64,000 bases of DNA from Thuidium tamariscinum (Eukaryota; Streptophyta; Bryopsida; Hypnales; Thuidiaceae). Made by a program: the position numbers and the translations under genes. This document shows, one piece after another, positions 36,844-47,628 of this stretch (the stretch's first letter is position 1; each line of letters opens with the position of its first letter). Below the pieces are notes generated by a model that saw nothing but the letters and a program-made list of their open reading frames with translations, did not search any database and had not been told where the DNA came from. The stretch spans positions 11,795,501 to 11,859,500 of the forward strand of contig OX344749.2 of assembly GCA_947034885.2 (NCBI GenBank). The letters are read 5' to 3'.

Positions 36844-39590
36844 AACCCGTTGGGACCAGGGTTCTCCTGTCACCAAGAGTAGAGACGCACATTAGAGTGT
36901 CCGTGCGGGGAAGTAATTGAACTGGCCCTGTAATTGATCCGCTGATCGGGCGCCAACACCAATCACACTGCAGGTGGGGAAAACTGCTTTTTCCTAGTCT
37001 AGCAAGCTTGTTTGCTTCATTGTTCTCTGGTGGTCGCTGGCGCCCCGGTGACATGTACCATTTATGGCGAATTTAGGAAGTTGAATGTGGAGTATCTCCT
37101 TTTCAGTTGTTCACGTCTCTCTCCTGTGTTGTGTGCAAAAGTTCCAAGCGGCAGTCTGTCGTCGGTTTGTTCCGAGTTTTTTTACGTCCATGTTCGTATG
37201 GGCCTGAAGTTCGTCGTTGTGGTGCCGTGTTGGTCAGCATTGTTTCGTGGACATGTGATCCATTGGCCTTGTCCTGTAGTCACTGTTGCTGTGATCTTTA
37301 TTCTCGGTTTATTCTTGACGGTCCCGCTATGCGTACAGGCATGAGTGAGAGGGATTGAGTGCATACGTTTGCTTTACTCTGAAGGGGTTTTACTTGTGAC
37401 TATTCCCAGTAACTTTTTTTTCCCCGGATCACCCTATCGTTAAGATTTCTTTGTCGCCTGTTCCTGTTACCCCCCACGTTGTGACTCGTGTGGATTTTGA
37501 AGCTATTCCGTGGTGTTTTCGAACGTCCGACGATGGGTTGCATTCATCCGTGTGTAGTTCTGTTTCTTACTGTTACAGTACTCCATGTAAGAGAGAACTT
37601 GTTCGTAGCATCCGCTGCAACCAGCGGGTTATGGGTTCACTTGTTGGTGTAAGTAGCCTGCATCTTCGTCCCTGTTTCCTGTTTATTGTTCTTCTGACTC
37701 CAAGTTTGAAGTTTCTTCTGTATCCTACAGATTCACCTGGTGTGATGTTGCGTGAACATGTGTGTTGTTGTAGCCTGTGGGAATGGGCAGTGGTCCATGA
37801 TGTGCGTGTGTTTTTCCTCAGCCCAAGTTTTACAGGTTTTTTTCCGCTGTAATCATGGTGTTCCCGTATCGTTCGGTTTTTTCCGTGTGTTGTGGAGACT
37901 CGTTTTTGCGTGGCCGTTCGGGTGTTGCCATTAGTTTCCAGGTACTGAATGCATTGTACCTGCAGTGGGATGTGTGCATCATCCACCCGCACGAGCTGTT
38001 TATTTTTAGTTATTAAGGCCTTGTTTGACTTGGGGCCATGGGTTCGTATTTTTTCATGTTTCGCGTCCATTTATTTTCCAGGACTGTAAGATGCCCTGTT
38101 CTGTGTCTGATTTTCCAGGATTTCCAGGACGAAGGAGGAAGTCTTTTTTGGGACCAAGTTTGAAGAGCGTAGAGCCCTGCATTGACGAGAAGATGGCATG
38201 TCCGATGCACGGGAGGACGCGACGTCGGCTCGAAGCTCTTCGTTCTGCTCGTCTTTTTCTCCGCAGTTATTTCTGCAGCACGGTGTCTGGGGCCCTCTCC
38301 GTGAGTATCCTGTCTGTTTGTAAGTTTTTTTCTAAGTGGACGGTGCATTGCTTCAGATTGCATTTCGGAGTCTGAGGTGCTTGGCTTCGTCAGATACAAC
38401 TGTGTGACCTCTTTGCCGTCGGCATTCGTCGAGGACCCGGAAATCCTGGAATTTTGTTCCTGGCCGAGTGGGCCTGTCCGAAACGTCCATCTCCCATTCC
38501 TCGAGCATGTGGAAATTTCGAACGTTGTTGTGGGTCTATGTTTTCGTGCTACGAGTTCGTTGTACTTCAGGTTTCAGTCCTGGCTTGCGTGTGAATGTCG
38601 TAGTTGTATGTTCTTGCACGGCGCCGATTGCCTTACTTTCGTTTGAATGGTGCAGCTGGGAGCACTCATGCACAACGGCCGCTGCCCTTGGAGCTTGGCG
38701 TCGAAGAATGGTAGACGGTGTTGATTCTGCTTCATTCCTTTGAGAGCTGAGCCGCTGGATTGAGGATCATTTTTTGGTTGTGCTTGTTCTTCGTTCTTGT
38801 TTTGATTTTCTTTGCGTTTTTCAGGGAAATAACCACTGCATCGTGCACTGAGTTGGGAGTCGTTGGTGTAGGATAGGAAGTGCAGTTATGGCCCTGTGCT
38901 CAAGTGTGGCGCAGTCGTCCGGGATCTCCGTGCAGCAGCGTGTAAGGCGTTTGCGAACATGTCAAGGTAAGGAATTTTATCAATGACCGTTAGGGTTGTT
39001 TTTGTGCGAGTAGAACGACTTGATTTTCGAACCACGTAGTTTGAGGTATTTTGTTGGGCTTCTGTTTTACATTGATGTTCGACGTTTCTAAATATATGTG
39101 CGTGCATTTTTTTATTCGATTAGACCTTCTTGAAGGTTTTGTTCCATATTGGTGCCATTGGTATGAACTGGAGCCAAATATGTGTGCTGATGGTGGGACT
39201 GGAAGCTCGAAGCCATGCTTTGCTTGCTTCTGTGTAATAAGTGTAGAGTCGCTTCAGCACATCATGTTGCAGCCCAGAGTATGATAGCATGCGACTGTGC
39301 TGTGTTCGGTAGGCAGATTCTCTTCTGAAATACTTAGATTTCAGTGTACTCTAATTTCCGGTGTTTCCGGGCTTGTAATGAAGGCTACTAGGACTCCTGT
39401 GCGTGTCCCTCTCTATTGAACCTGGCACTGAATTCTGTGTCGTGAGCTTGTTATGGAGTATGCATGCGTCAAAATGCCAGCCTTTATTATGGTTGGTGGA
39501 GTCCATCACACATGTTGATTCCCGCCGATTGATCTTTGAGGGTGCGCTGGAATACATTTGTGCTACAACATCGGGAAACTGGCGGTGTTA
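36844..39590. other. Region downstream of CELF copy A inside the arm, no gene recognised
   Basis: About 2.7 kb of balanced-GC, T- and G-rich plus-strand sequence that looks like 3' UTR or intron material (for example a donor CATGTCAAG/GTAAGG near 38968). The open frames up to 165 codons on either strand lack domains and overlap each other, so none is annotated. It may be a long or spliced 3' UTR or a non-coding transcript. Its mirror lies at 47629-50375. Confidence 0.45.
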
Positions 39591-40453
39591 GGTCTGGCTT
39601 GCAGTAGAAGACAGTTTCAGAACCGCATTCCAAAATTCTACGAGGGGACTTGAAGCGATGTGAGTTGTGTTTCGTTCGTATGTTGTAACTTGCGAGTTTG
39701 GAAGTCGGGAATCGCTATGTTTGACAATTCCCATTGCAGGCTGCTTTACAGCTCATCACACATGACATGCGGACATGTACAGCAAGTCATCATTTGTTTG
39801 GTTTAAAATCTGTACGATTGTACTGATGAGATGCTTATTTTCTTGAATCGGTTGTGAAATAGTTTTTCTTGGATCTCCTGGGCTCACGCAGACTTTAGGG
39901 TATTTTGGAGGTTCAGTCAGTTCGCAAACCCTGACCCCTATTTGACTTGGTGATCAAGGCAAGATAAAGGTTATAAATCAGCTGCTGCCGGGGCACTGTT
40001 GAACACGGTGGGGGAAGGCGACGAGGAGCTTTTTAACTTGCAGAGAGGGCGAGGTGTGCTTCTTTATCGCAGTGGTTGAGGATGTGCCACGACTTGGGAA
40101 ACGGAACTGAGTCACGGTATTCACTCTGAGCTGCCTGCCGGCGGTCATTGAGGGCGGGGCGGGTTGGAATTGCGAGTGTTTTCCTTGAATGCTTACGTCC
40201 CAGCAGTGAGAAAGTTATTAGGGCAGATTTGCGAATCAATCTGCTAGAGGCGACGTCGTTTCCGAGTAGCCGCCTAGGTATTCGTTTGCGGAAAATTTGG
40301 GATCTGATGGGGAATTGTTATGGCAAGAATTAGGGTTTAACGCGCGAAAGGCAATTTGGTGACAAACGAGGAATTCAATCTCTGCGCGTGGGAGAATCCT
40401 CTTAGATCTTGAATTTTGAGAAAAGTGCGGCAGGTTTGAAAAGATTGCCCTCA
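39591..40453 (+). promoter_or_regulatory. Palindrome spacer start and promoter region of the SDR gene
   Basis: Unique sequence begins here. It is moderately GC-rich with no supported frame on either strand, and it presumably holds the promoter and leader of the gene at 40454. No TATA box stands out. Confidence 0.4.
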
Positions 40454-41302
40454 ATGGCGATTCGGGGTGGGAAGCAAGCGCTCCATCATTTGCGCAATCT
40501 CCGCAACGTGGCCATTCCACGAGCACATTACTCTGTCTCCACTGCAGTCGGTGTACAGTCCCCGAAGCCCGTGGAAGCCGCGGAGCCCTTGGAATCGAAG
40601 TCCGTGGAGCGGAAGAAGGTTTTGGTTCTCGGCGGGAACGGCTATGTGGGCACGCACGTCTGCAAGGAAGCCCTTGCTCGTAGTATTCCCGTGGCGAGCT
40701 TGAGCCGCTCAGGTCGTCCCAGTGGAGTCCTGGACCCTTGGACTTCTGAGGTGGAGTGGGTGAAAGGCGATCTCTTCCATCCTTCGCAGTGGCGCCACAC
40801 CTTAGACGACATCTCCGCCGTGATCTCCTGCGTGGGCGGATTCGGCTCCAACGACCAAATGCAGCGGATCAACGGCGCGGCGAATGTCCAAGCGATCCGC
40901 GCAGCCTCCCAAGCCGGCGTGGACCGCTTCGTCTTCATCTCCGCGCACGACTTCGGCCTGCCGTCGTTCTTTCTGCGAGGCTACTACGCGGGCAAACGGG
41001 CGGCGGAGGACGAGCTTCTGACCAAGTTCCCCTACAGCGGCGTCATTCTGCGCCCCGGCTTCATCCACGGCGTGCGGCAAGTGGGTAAGGTGAAGCTCCC
41101 TCTCAATGCCATTGGCTCCCCTCTGGAAATTTTGCTCAAGCACAAGGCCATCTCTCAGGTTCCCGTGCTGGGGAAACTGCTGGTGCCGCCGGTCAAGGTC
41201 GCCACTGTGGCCAAAGTTGCCGTCCGATCCGCCACCGACAATGCCATCCCGCCAGGAGTCATGGATGTGTGGAGCATCCTCCACTATGGGGAAGCGCACT
41301 AA
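40454..41302 (+). CDS. Atypical short-chain dehydrogenase/reductase, COQ11-like, probably mitochondrial
   Basis: A single uninterrupted exon of 282 codons. The first ATG in frame (40454) gives MAIRGGKQALHHLRNLRN, a basic amphipathic start typical of a mitochondrial presequence. The NAD(P)-binding Rossmann motif GGNGYVG lies at residues 60-66 after a hydrophobic strand (KKVLVLG). The YxxxK active-site-like motif is Y177-YAG-K181, and RPGFIHG (about 200-206) fits the substrate region. This is the atypical SDR family related to NDUFA9 and yeast Coq11, with several plant members annotated as NAD(P)-binding Rossmann proteins. Coq11 is tied to coenzyme Q synthesis, but the plant role is inferred. 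Lack of introns and high third-position GC contrast with neighbouring genes, so a retrocopy origin is possible. It is the only intact gene in the palindrome spacer. Confidence 0.85.
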   Translation: MAIRGGKQALHHLRNLRNVAIPRAHYSVSTAVGVQSPKPVEAAEPLESKSVERKKVLVLGGNGYVGTHVCKEALARSIPVASLSRSGRPSGVLDPWTSEVEWVKGDLFHPSQWRHTLDDISAVISCVGGFGSNDQMQRINGAANVQAIRAASQAGVDRFVFISAHDFGLPSFFLRGYYAGKRAAEDELLTKFPYSGVILRPGFIHGVRQVGKVKLPLNAIGSPLEILLKHKAISQVPVLGKLLVPPVKVATVAKVAVRSATDNAIPPGVMDVWSILHYGEAH

Positions 41303-41720
41303 TGAAGGGCCCAAGGATTGTCTGAGTGCCCACTGCCCAGCTCTTGTATAAGTTACATGATGTATCGGCGTCTCGCTGAGCATGTCCTTCTGTTCTTAGA
41401 AGCTGCTTGCTGCTTGCTTTGATGAATTTTTGTAGCTTAGGATTTGACGAATAATCGAGTTTCCGATCAATTCTACTTGTGAGTGATAGCAGTTTCTGAA
41501 TGAATAGAGCAAAAGCCTTTTCTAGGGTTTAGGGTAACTCACAGCCTAATCACTGTCTCATTTCTCTGCTACTTTACGTATGATCGTAACATTCTTGAAG
41601 CCTGCACGTGATTCTTCCGGAAGGATGGTCTGCCAACTAGTTCAGGAATGTTGTCATGTACTCTAGGGCACAATTTCTTACGACCTGCCGATTTTGTCAT
41701 TCAAAGAATGTTGCAATTTG
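41303..41720. other. 3' flank of the SDR gene
   Basis: Presumed 3' UTR followed by intergenic DNA; no further gene seen. Confidence 0.5.
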
Positions 41721-41950
41721 TTAACCCTTGAAGGACGGACTGGTGGCCGCGGAAACCATGCATTTTGATACCGTGTGACATCACCTACTTTGAAAAAGTC
41801 AAATATATGCATTGGAAGTCAAAGTATTGTAGAAGATCTTTCCTTTCCACCCCCAATACCGAGGATGAAAAGTTGCATTTTTGTCCTGGAAGGAAAGATT
41901 CTTTGTCATTCAACAGATGCCAAATGTCCATGGCGTCATTCAAGGGTTAA
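41721..41950 (-). mobile_element. TTAA-type (piggyBac-like) MITE family B, complete copy
   Basis: TTAA at 41721-41724 and 41947-41950. The ends are CCCTTGAAGGAC and GTCATTCAAGGG (one mismatch across the inverted repeat). Interior blocks (GTAGAAGATCTTTCC, ACCGAGGATGAAAAG) are the reverse complement of blocks in the 14875 copy. Confidence 0.75.
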
Positions 41951-43958
41951 GCTTGTCAAATATTAACTTCAAAATACCCAAACTCCATTTGGGAGAATTT
42001 TTCTTTTAATTGACATTGTTTTACATGATAAATGATTTTCAAAACTGCCATTGTGTCTCCATAGTATTAAGGTAGGATGATCCATCGTCATACCTTCAAT
42101 CATTGCACATAATTAGATATAAGCTTACTAGAGCCATAGTTTATTTTTGGCAAAGTAATGACAAATTGAAGAATAGTTTGCATATATTATATCCAACATT
42201 TCATAGAAAATACTTTATATAATAGGATGATCAAAGTAAAAACATATAGCTTCCAATTGTTAGTCCTAGGGGGATTATTTATTCATGTCCTTTTAAAAGC
42301 TATTATAACTCCAATAAAATTTTAAATGACTCCAATAATCCAAAAGCACCCCTATAAATTATGAAGTAATGAAATGAATGTGCTTTGCCATTTTTATGAA
42401 CTGGCTCCAAAGTTGAACAAGCCAAGGTATTGAATTGTTGTCTTTAGAATCCAAGTACTAGGAGAGGTTCAACTTGTTTATCTAAGGTAAAATAGCCCTT
42501 TGTGTTTAGATGACCCATAGTAGTCACATAGAAAGTGAATAGACATCATGGATTTTTTTTAGTATGTGAGATTTTGGCAACAATCAATGTCTTACGTGAT
42601 AGTAGTGGAGTGATGAGTGACCTTAACAAGAACTTCCTACTTATTGATGTAAAATTCATTGTGAAAATTGATGTTTTAGGCCTTACATGTTAAAAAATAT
42701 TATGACTTCATTAGATAGAATGATAAGCATTATGGATTCAGATTTTGTTGGTGGTGGGGTAGTGTACAAACTCTTTTGGGCCATGATGTAATGAACACTT
42801 CAAAAATTCCTAGCAAATTCATACTTTGTTGAAAAATAATAATTTCAATTACCCTTGCTATTTCTCACACTTGTCTTTATGTAGGAAAAATATTAAAAAA
42901 TTTCAATAATAGTGTGATGCCAAACTCCAAATTTTTGACCACAATGGGCTATTTTCCCTTCTATAGCCATTGTTCAAATGAGAAAGTTTATATGGCCAAA
43001 TGGAAATCTAGAGTTGGCCAAAAGTACCCTCATGTAGAGATGCCATCCTAATGGTCTTTTATTCATTAAAGACAAATCTAATAGTAGTTATGATTGTAGA
43101 AAGAGCAAGACAAAACAACTTCACGAAGAGTAGGAGTATATTTCTAAAAACATGGATTAGAGAGGTGCAAGAATGGGAAAATGGCATTGTTCATGATTAT
43201 TTAGAATTTTGGGTTTCCATTGCTTGCCATGTGCACCACCTCGCAAGCAATTAGTCCTTGAATAGTTTGTTTTTTTTAAAAGTGTTTTAATTTGGCATGC
43301 TGAAAGAAGTTATTTGTTCTATTTACAATTTGGAGTTCAACGCCAATGTTGCAATGCCTTCAAATAATTTGTACCCATTCTTTTTAAACAAGACTCACCA
43401 AATGAACAACACAAGGCTTTGTCTCTGTTGATTTGGAGGCTTTTGGCTACACTCCAAATATTGCACTTAACATTTGTCCTTCAAACCAATGTGCTTAGGT
43501 CATAAGTTATGTTGGCCTTTGTTGATTGATGTAGATTCTAAATCCTAGTAGTTTGGATCATCTCTCTACCTTTCACACAATGCAATATTTAAGTAAAGAT
43601 TGGAAGTAAACCATTGCGATTCTTTGCATATTTTGTTACAATTGATATATTGATGCTATAGATGAGTATTGCTAAATGAGTGCATGCACAACTTTAATGT
43701 ATCTCAATAATTTTGTTTAGCCATGAAAGTTGAGTTTGAAGCCTATCACCTTAAGCAATCAACCCAAGTAGATTTTGAAAAGCAACTATCTACCATTATT
43801 TGCATCATTGGACTAAATGTATTATTAATGGAAGAGTTGCCTTCTTGTTTGGCATAAACTTTGTTGGGATCAAAAGACAAGAAAGTTCAATATTTAGGAG
43901 ACCATTGCAAATTAAGATTATATGCATGGCACATTTTGGGGGGGCTACAACTTCAATG
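41951..43958. other. AT-rich spacer DNA
   Basis: No gene is supported. The upstream part of the PIF/Harbinger transposase remnant at 45.8 kb may lie in the last several hundred bases, decayed beyond recognition. Confidence 0.45.
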
Positions 43959-44552
43959 TAGGGTCGTTGCAAGAAACACCTACCAAAAAGCGTAGCGTTT
44001 TGCAACGTAGTCTTTTTTTTTTCGGGAGTACTTTAAAATTAGAAAAACAAGTTTTAAAAAAAGTGAAAAATATGTTTCATGTATAAACCTTTAAGAAGAA
44101 TATACCCTAGAAAGGAAAAGCATAGGAAAAATCTCTAAGTAGGAAATCCAAAAAAGTGCAAAATCTCATGAAAATTAGTACTTCGACATTTTAATTTGTA
44201 AAAAATAGGAAAATCAATTTTAAGAAAAACTAAAAATTGGCCATTTGAGCAGGGCTGTGCGGACGTCCGGGCGTCCGCGTCCGCGTCCGGACGTCTAGCG
44301 TCCAACGTCCGGCACCCCGCGGACGTCCTGTGACATTTGATCTTCATAATTTACTGCGCCCGGTAAAAACTAAGGCGGACGACCTCCTGTTCATTGGCCG
44401 TCCGCCCTGACCGCCCGTCCGCCCTGACCGCCGGCATCGGAGGTCCTGTTCGACCGCCCCTCTGCCCCAACTGCCAACATTGGACCTTTCGTCCGCCCTG
44501 TCCGCCCGCCGTCTGCCCGCCGTCCGCCAGCCGTCCGCCAGGGTTGTCATAT

Positions 44553-44753
44553 CGGACGGAAAAGGGTTGACCGGCTGCGAACTTCGAACAGCTGTAACTT
44601 TTGCAAAAAAACTTCAAATTGGGTCAATAAGATGTTTTTTGGCATCTACAGTTTCTGTAGATGCCAAAAAACATCTTATTTACCCAATTTGAAGACTTTT
44701 TGCAAAAGTTACAACCGTTCGAAGTTCGCAGCCGGTCAACTCTATTCCGTCCG
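44553..44753. repeat. Palindromic hairpin module 1 inside the hAT element
   Basis: Arms of about 95 bases pair around a centre near 44653 (GGCATCTACAG / CTGTAGATGCC). They begin and end with CGGACGG/CCGTCCG. Pairing has a few mismatches and one short gap. Confidence 0.85.
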
Positions 44754-44829
44754 CCATGAAACCGCCTGTCCGCCAGCCGTCCGCCCCGTCCGCCGGCCAT
44801 CTGCCGGCCGTCCGCCAGGGTTGTCATAT

Positions 44830-45013
44830 CGGACGGAAAAGGGTTGAACGGCTGTAACTTTTGCAAAAAGTCTTCAAATTGGGTAAATAAGATGTTTTTT
44901 GGCATCTACAGAAACTGTAAATGCCAAAAAACATCTTATTTACCCAATTTGAAGTTTTTTTGCAAAAGTTACAGCCGTTCGAAGTTCGCAGCCGATCAAC
45001 TCTATTCCGTCCG
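44830..45013. repeat. Palindromic hairpin module 2 inside the hAT element
   Basis: A second copy of the module with the same outer CGGACGG/CCGTCCG and centre (TGGCATCTACAG / CTGTAAATGCCA). The left arm lacks the CTGCGAACTTCGAA block found in module 1. The two modules are separated by CCGTCCGCC-type repeats. Confidence 0.85.
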
Positions 45014-45799
45014 CCATGAAACCGCCTGTCCGCTAGCCGGCCGCCCCGTCCGCCGGCCGTCCGTCCGCTGGCCGCCATGAAATCGCCTGTCCGCCAGCTG
45101 TCCGCCATAAAACTGCCTGTCTGCCAGCCGTCCACCAACTGTCCGCCATTCAACTGCCTGTCCGCCAGCCGTCCGCTAGTAAAAGCCGTCCGAAATTTTT
45201 TACCGAGCCTTTTACCGAGCGTTTTACCCAGCGTCCGCTACGTCCGCCAGCGTCTAGACGTCTGAACGTCCGGACGTCCGATTTTTGGACGCATTTTTGG
45301 AAAAATGCGGACGTCCGCACAACCCTACATTTGAGGAAAGTTGATTTTGATGAGATTTGACCAAAAGTTCGATCTTAGAACCATTACCATTGTTCAAAAA
45401 TTGCGTGCCAAAAAAAAAAAATTGTACTCATGTGGAGGACATAAAAAAACATATTTTTAATTTTTTTTTGGAATTTGTAGGTTTTACACCTATGCAAATA
45501 GACCATGAAAGTTTCGTCATCAAATCATTAAATTTAGACACTGTGAACGTAATGATAACCATAAACGTAATTTTGTGACGCTCAACGAAAATGTTTTTAA
45601 ATATAAAATGATTTTTTTTAATTTCTGAAAAATAAGGGATCTAATAAACTTCAAGTTAGGTATGTTCAATAAAAATTTCATTTTCATTGGACTTAATCTC
45701 CAAAAGTTATTGTAGACAACAAAAAAGTGGTTCAAATTGTGACATGAAATAGGACAGGTGTTTCTTGCAATGACCCTGTATTGGATTGCACTCCCTTGG

Positions 45800-46170
45800 T
45801 ACACAATATGTTTCCAAGGATATGTTGTGAGTTGAGGCTCATGACCTACATTTCAAGGTGAATAGGTGTGACTATGGTCAACACTATTTTGCTAGCAAAC
45901 GATTGAATATGTTTTGTAAAGACTAGCCACCTACCCTTAGACAAGAAATGGAGTTATATTGCATCACCAAGGAGATGTACAGTACATAAGGATATTGAAT
46001 GGTGCTATCGGAATTCTCCAAGCATGCTTTGCAATTATTCAAAGTCCTTACCACCATTGGAGCTTGGAGGCAATTTCTAACATTAGACTCACATATTGCA
46101 TATTACACAATATGATCCTTGAAGATGAGCAAGAATTAGGACTAGAAGACATCATTTCTAGTTAGAAGAA
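45800..46170 (+). pseudogene. PIF/Harbinger transposase remnant (C-terminal part)
   Basis: Translation near 45988-46165 gives KDIEWCYRILQACFAI-like sequence when small frameshifts are allowed, then WSLEAISNIRLTYCILHNMI and LEDEQ. The C-terminal CILHNMILEDE block with an upstream ILQ-x-RFAII-like block is typical of plant PIF/Harbinger DDE transposases. The frame is interrupted upstream and the catalytic N-terminal part is not recognisable. Repeat R with its hAT insertion lies just upstream and may have split the gene. Confidence 0.65.
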
Positions 46171-47029
46171 GAATCATTGACAAGAATGTTGACACTCATT
46201 CAGCATTTGTAGGCACTTGATGGGGCCAATTTGGCAAAGCTATTCATATATGTGACTTGCAATTTAATCAATTTTAAGTGCATGGTGCCAATTTGGTGCC
46301 GATTATGTATATTCATATTTCCTTTCCAATACAATTAATAATAAAAAGATTGGCTTTGCAAACCCAATCCTCTATTCACTAAGCTTCTATTGTCTAAATT
46401 GTTGAACTGCCCTAATATACGGTATCAAGCATGCTTAAGAGGATTGACCTAGACAATGTTATTCCAATCACTACCATGGGATTTACTGATAGCTAGCAAT
46501 AAAATTGATGTAATCATGTAGACCTAGCTTGACTAACCTAGCCCAAATTCATAGTAGTCGCTATTGATCCATCCATCTATAATATTGATCTATCCAACTT
46601 TTACAATACAAAAACAAAGCTACGTGAAAAGTCTTCCAAATCCTTACTATGGAGGCCTTTAGACATTTTTCATTGTTTGAGTATTGCCCATCACCTAGGC
46701 TAAAGTCATTGTTGCTAATGGAGACCTAATTGCCCTACATTCCTCTATGGCAAGATCCAATAGCATTGCAATACTAAAAATATAAATTATCACCGAGATC
46801 ATTGTCTACAACAACAAAATTTGGCACCAAATTGCCAAGATTTGCAAAAAGGTTAGAAGAGTTTTGGAATGCAGTTCTGAAACTGTCTTGTACTGCAAGC
46901 CAAACTTAAGGTAGAACCACCTATAACCAATAGGCTCCCCATAGACAACCTTTTGATGGACGTATTTCCAACCAAGGCTAGAATGAGTTTTTTTCTCATT
47001 TCTAAAGTCGGGACTAAAAGTTCATGGCA
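46171..47029. other. AT-rich spacer DNA
   Basis: I see no gene or clear repeat boundary here. Confidence 0.55.
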
Positions 47030-47349
47030 CATAAGAGGTTTTCTTCCATAGTTGAGAGACTGCGAGTTCCCGGATTGTGGGAACTCGCTGCAGCAGCTGA
47101 TCTACAGTGATCTCATGTGGCACAGAGACTGCGACATCAGATAATAATATTTTATTAAATTAAAAATATATTTTATTATTATTATTTTATTAATATTTTT
47201 ATTTTATTATTAATATTTTTTCATTTTTTCATTTTTTCACTTTTTTAATATTTTTTTAATATTTTTTTATTCTGATCAGCAGGGCTGGTTCACAGAAATG
47301 GGGAACGAGGCTGAAACAATCTCTCAACACCCCCGAAAAACCTCTTATG
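47030..47349. mobile_element. MITE family A, copy 4 (320 bp)
   Basis: CATAAGAGGTTTT at 47030 is mirrored by AAAACCTCTTATG ending at 47349. A second paired block (GTTGAGAG/CTCTCAAC) lies just inside. The core is TTATTATT-rich. The family GTGG...CCAC block is present in weakened form (CATGTGGCAC...GCGACATCA, about 47113-47138). It lies 280 bp from the inner end of the right palindrome arm. Confidence 0.75.
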
Positions 47350-47628
47350 CATGTTCCAATGTAGTGTGCAAGAAAGTAGAAAAGAGTGAGTAAAAATGTA
47401 GTTTTCTGCGTGCTCGAAATTAGAAGACTCCACAGATTGGTATTTGGTCAAGCACACTTTATGCCTTCTAAAATTCATAGTAATTTCAATTCATGTGATA
47501 AAATTACCAAAGTTTTTGAAATCCCCATCATTTTTATCTTTACACCTCTGAAAATATTTGCTTTGCTTTGCACTAAAGTAGATCATGCCTAAAATACCGT
47601 AAATGATCGATTACGGGTGGATCTACCT

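Larger units (their letters stand above)
31341..39590 (+). repeat. Left arm of a large palindrome (8250 bp)
   Basis: Every stretch compared in this arm matches the reverse complement of 47629-55878, with positions summing to 87219. All open frames on both strands in the two arms have the same lengths and translations, so I find no indel and no substitution. Perfect pairing starts at 31341 (31340 is G against T) and ends at 39590 with a one-base slip. The arm contains the leader and all exons of the CELF-like gene plus 2.7 kb of downstream sequence. Confidence 0.95.
44250..45327. mobile_element. GC-rich non-autonomous hAT-type element (1078 bp)
   Basis: A perfect 8-bp target duplication CATTTGAG (44242-44249 and 45328-45335) flanks ends CAGGGCTGTGCGGACGTCC and, in reverse, TAGGGTTGTGCGGACGTCC. 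The 8-bp duplication and C/T-AGGG termini are hAT hallmarks. The interior is built from short CCGTCCGCC-type units plus two palindromic modules. The open frames inside are translations of the short repeat, not genes. The related repeat at 19372-19379 is an empty site with one CATTTGAG. Confidence 0.88.
43959..45778. mobile_element. Repeat R, copy 3: element interrupted by a hAT insertion
   Basis: TAGGGTCGTTGCAAGAAACA at 43959 is mirrored by GTGTTTCTTGCAATGACCCT ending at 45777 (one mismatch, then G). This gives terminal inverted repeats of about 22 bases. Without the nested insertion the element is about 730 bp. The T/C-AGGG ends look hAT-like, but no 8-bp target duplication is visible. Related copies lie at 1930-2557 and 19310-19822. 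Confidence 0.65.

Noticed and set aside
37573..38070. 165-codon minus-strand frame downstream of CELF copy A (mirrored at 49149-49646)
   Set aside because: It is identical in both arms only because the arms are identical. Composition is odd, there is no domain, and it overlaps open frames on the other strand.
44344..45265. Several open frames of 60-109 codons in the CCGTCCGCC-rich region
   Set aside because: They are translations of short tandem and palindromic repeats inside the hAT element, open on both strands because the repeat lacks stop codons.
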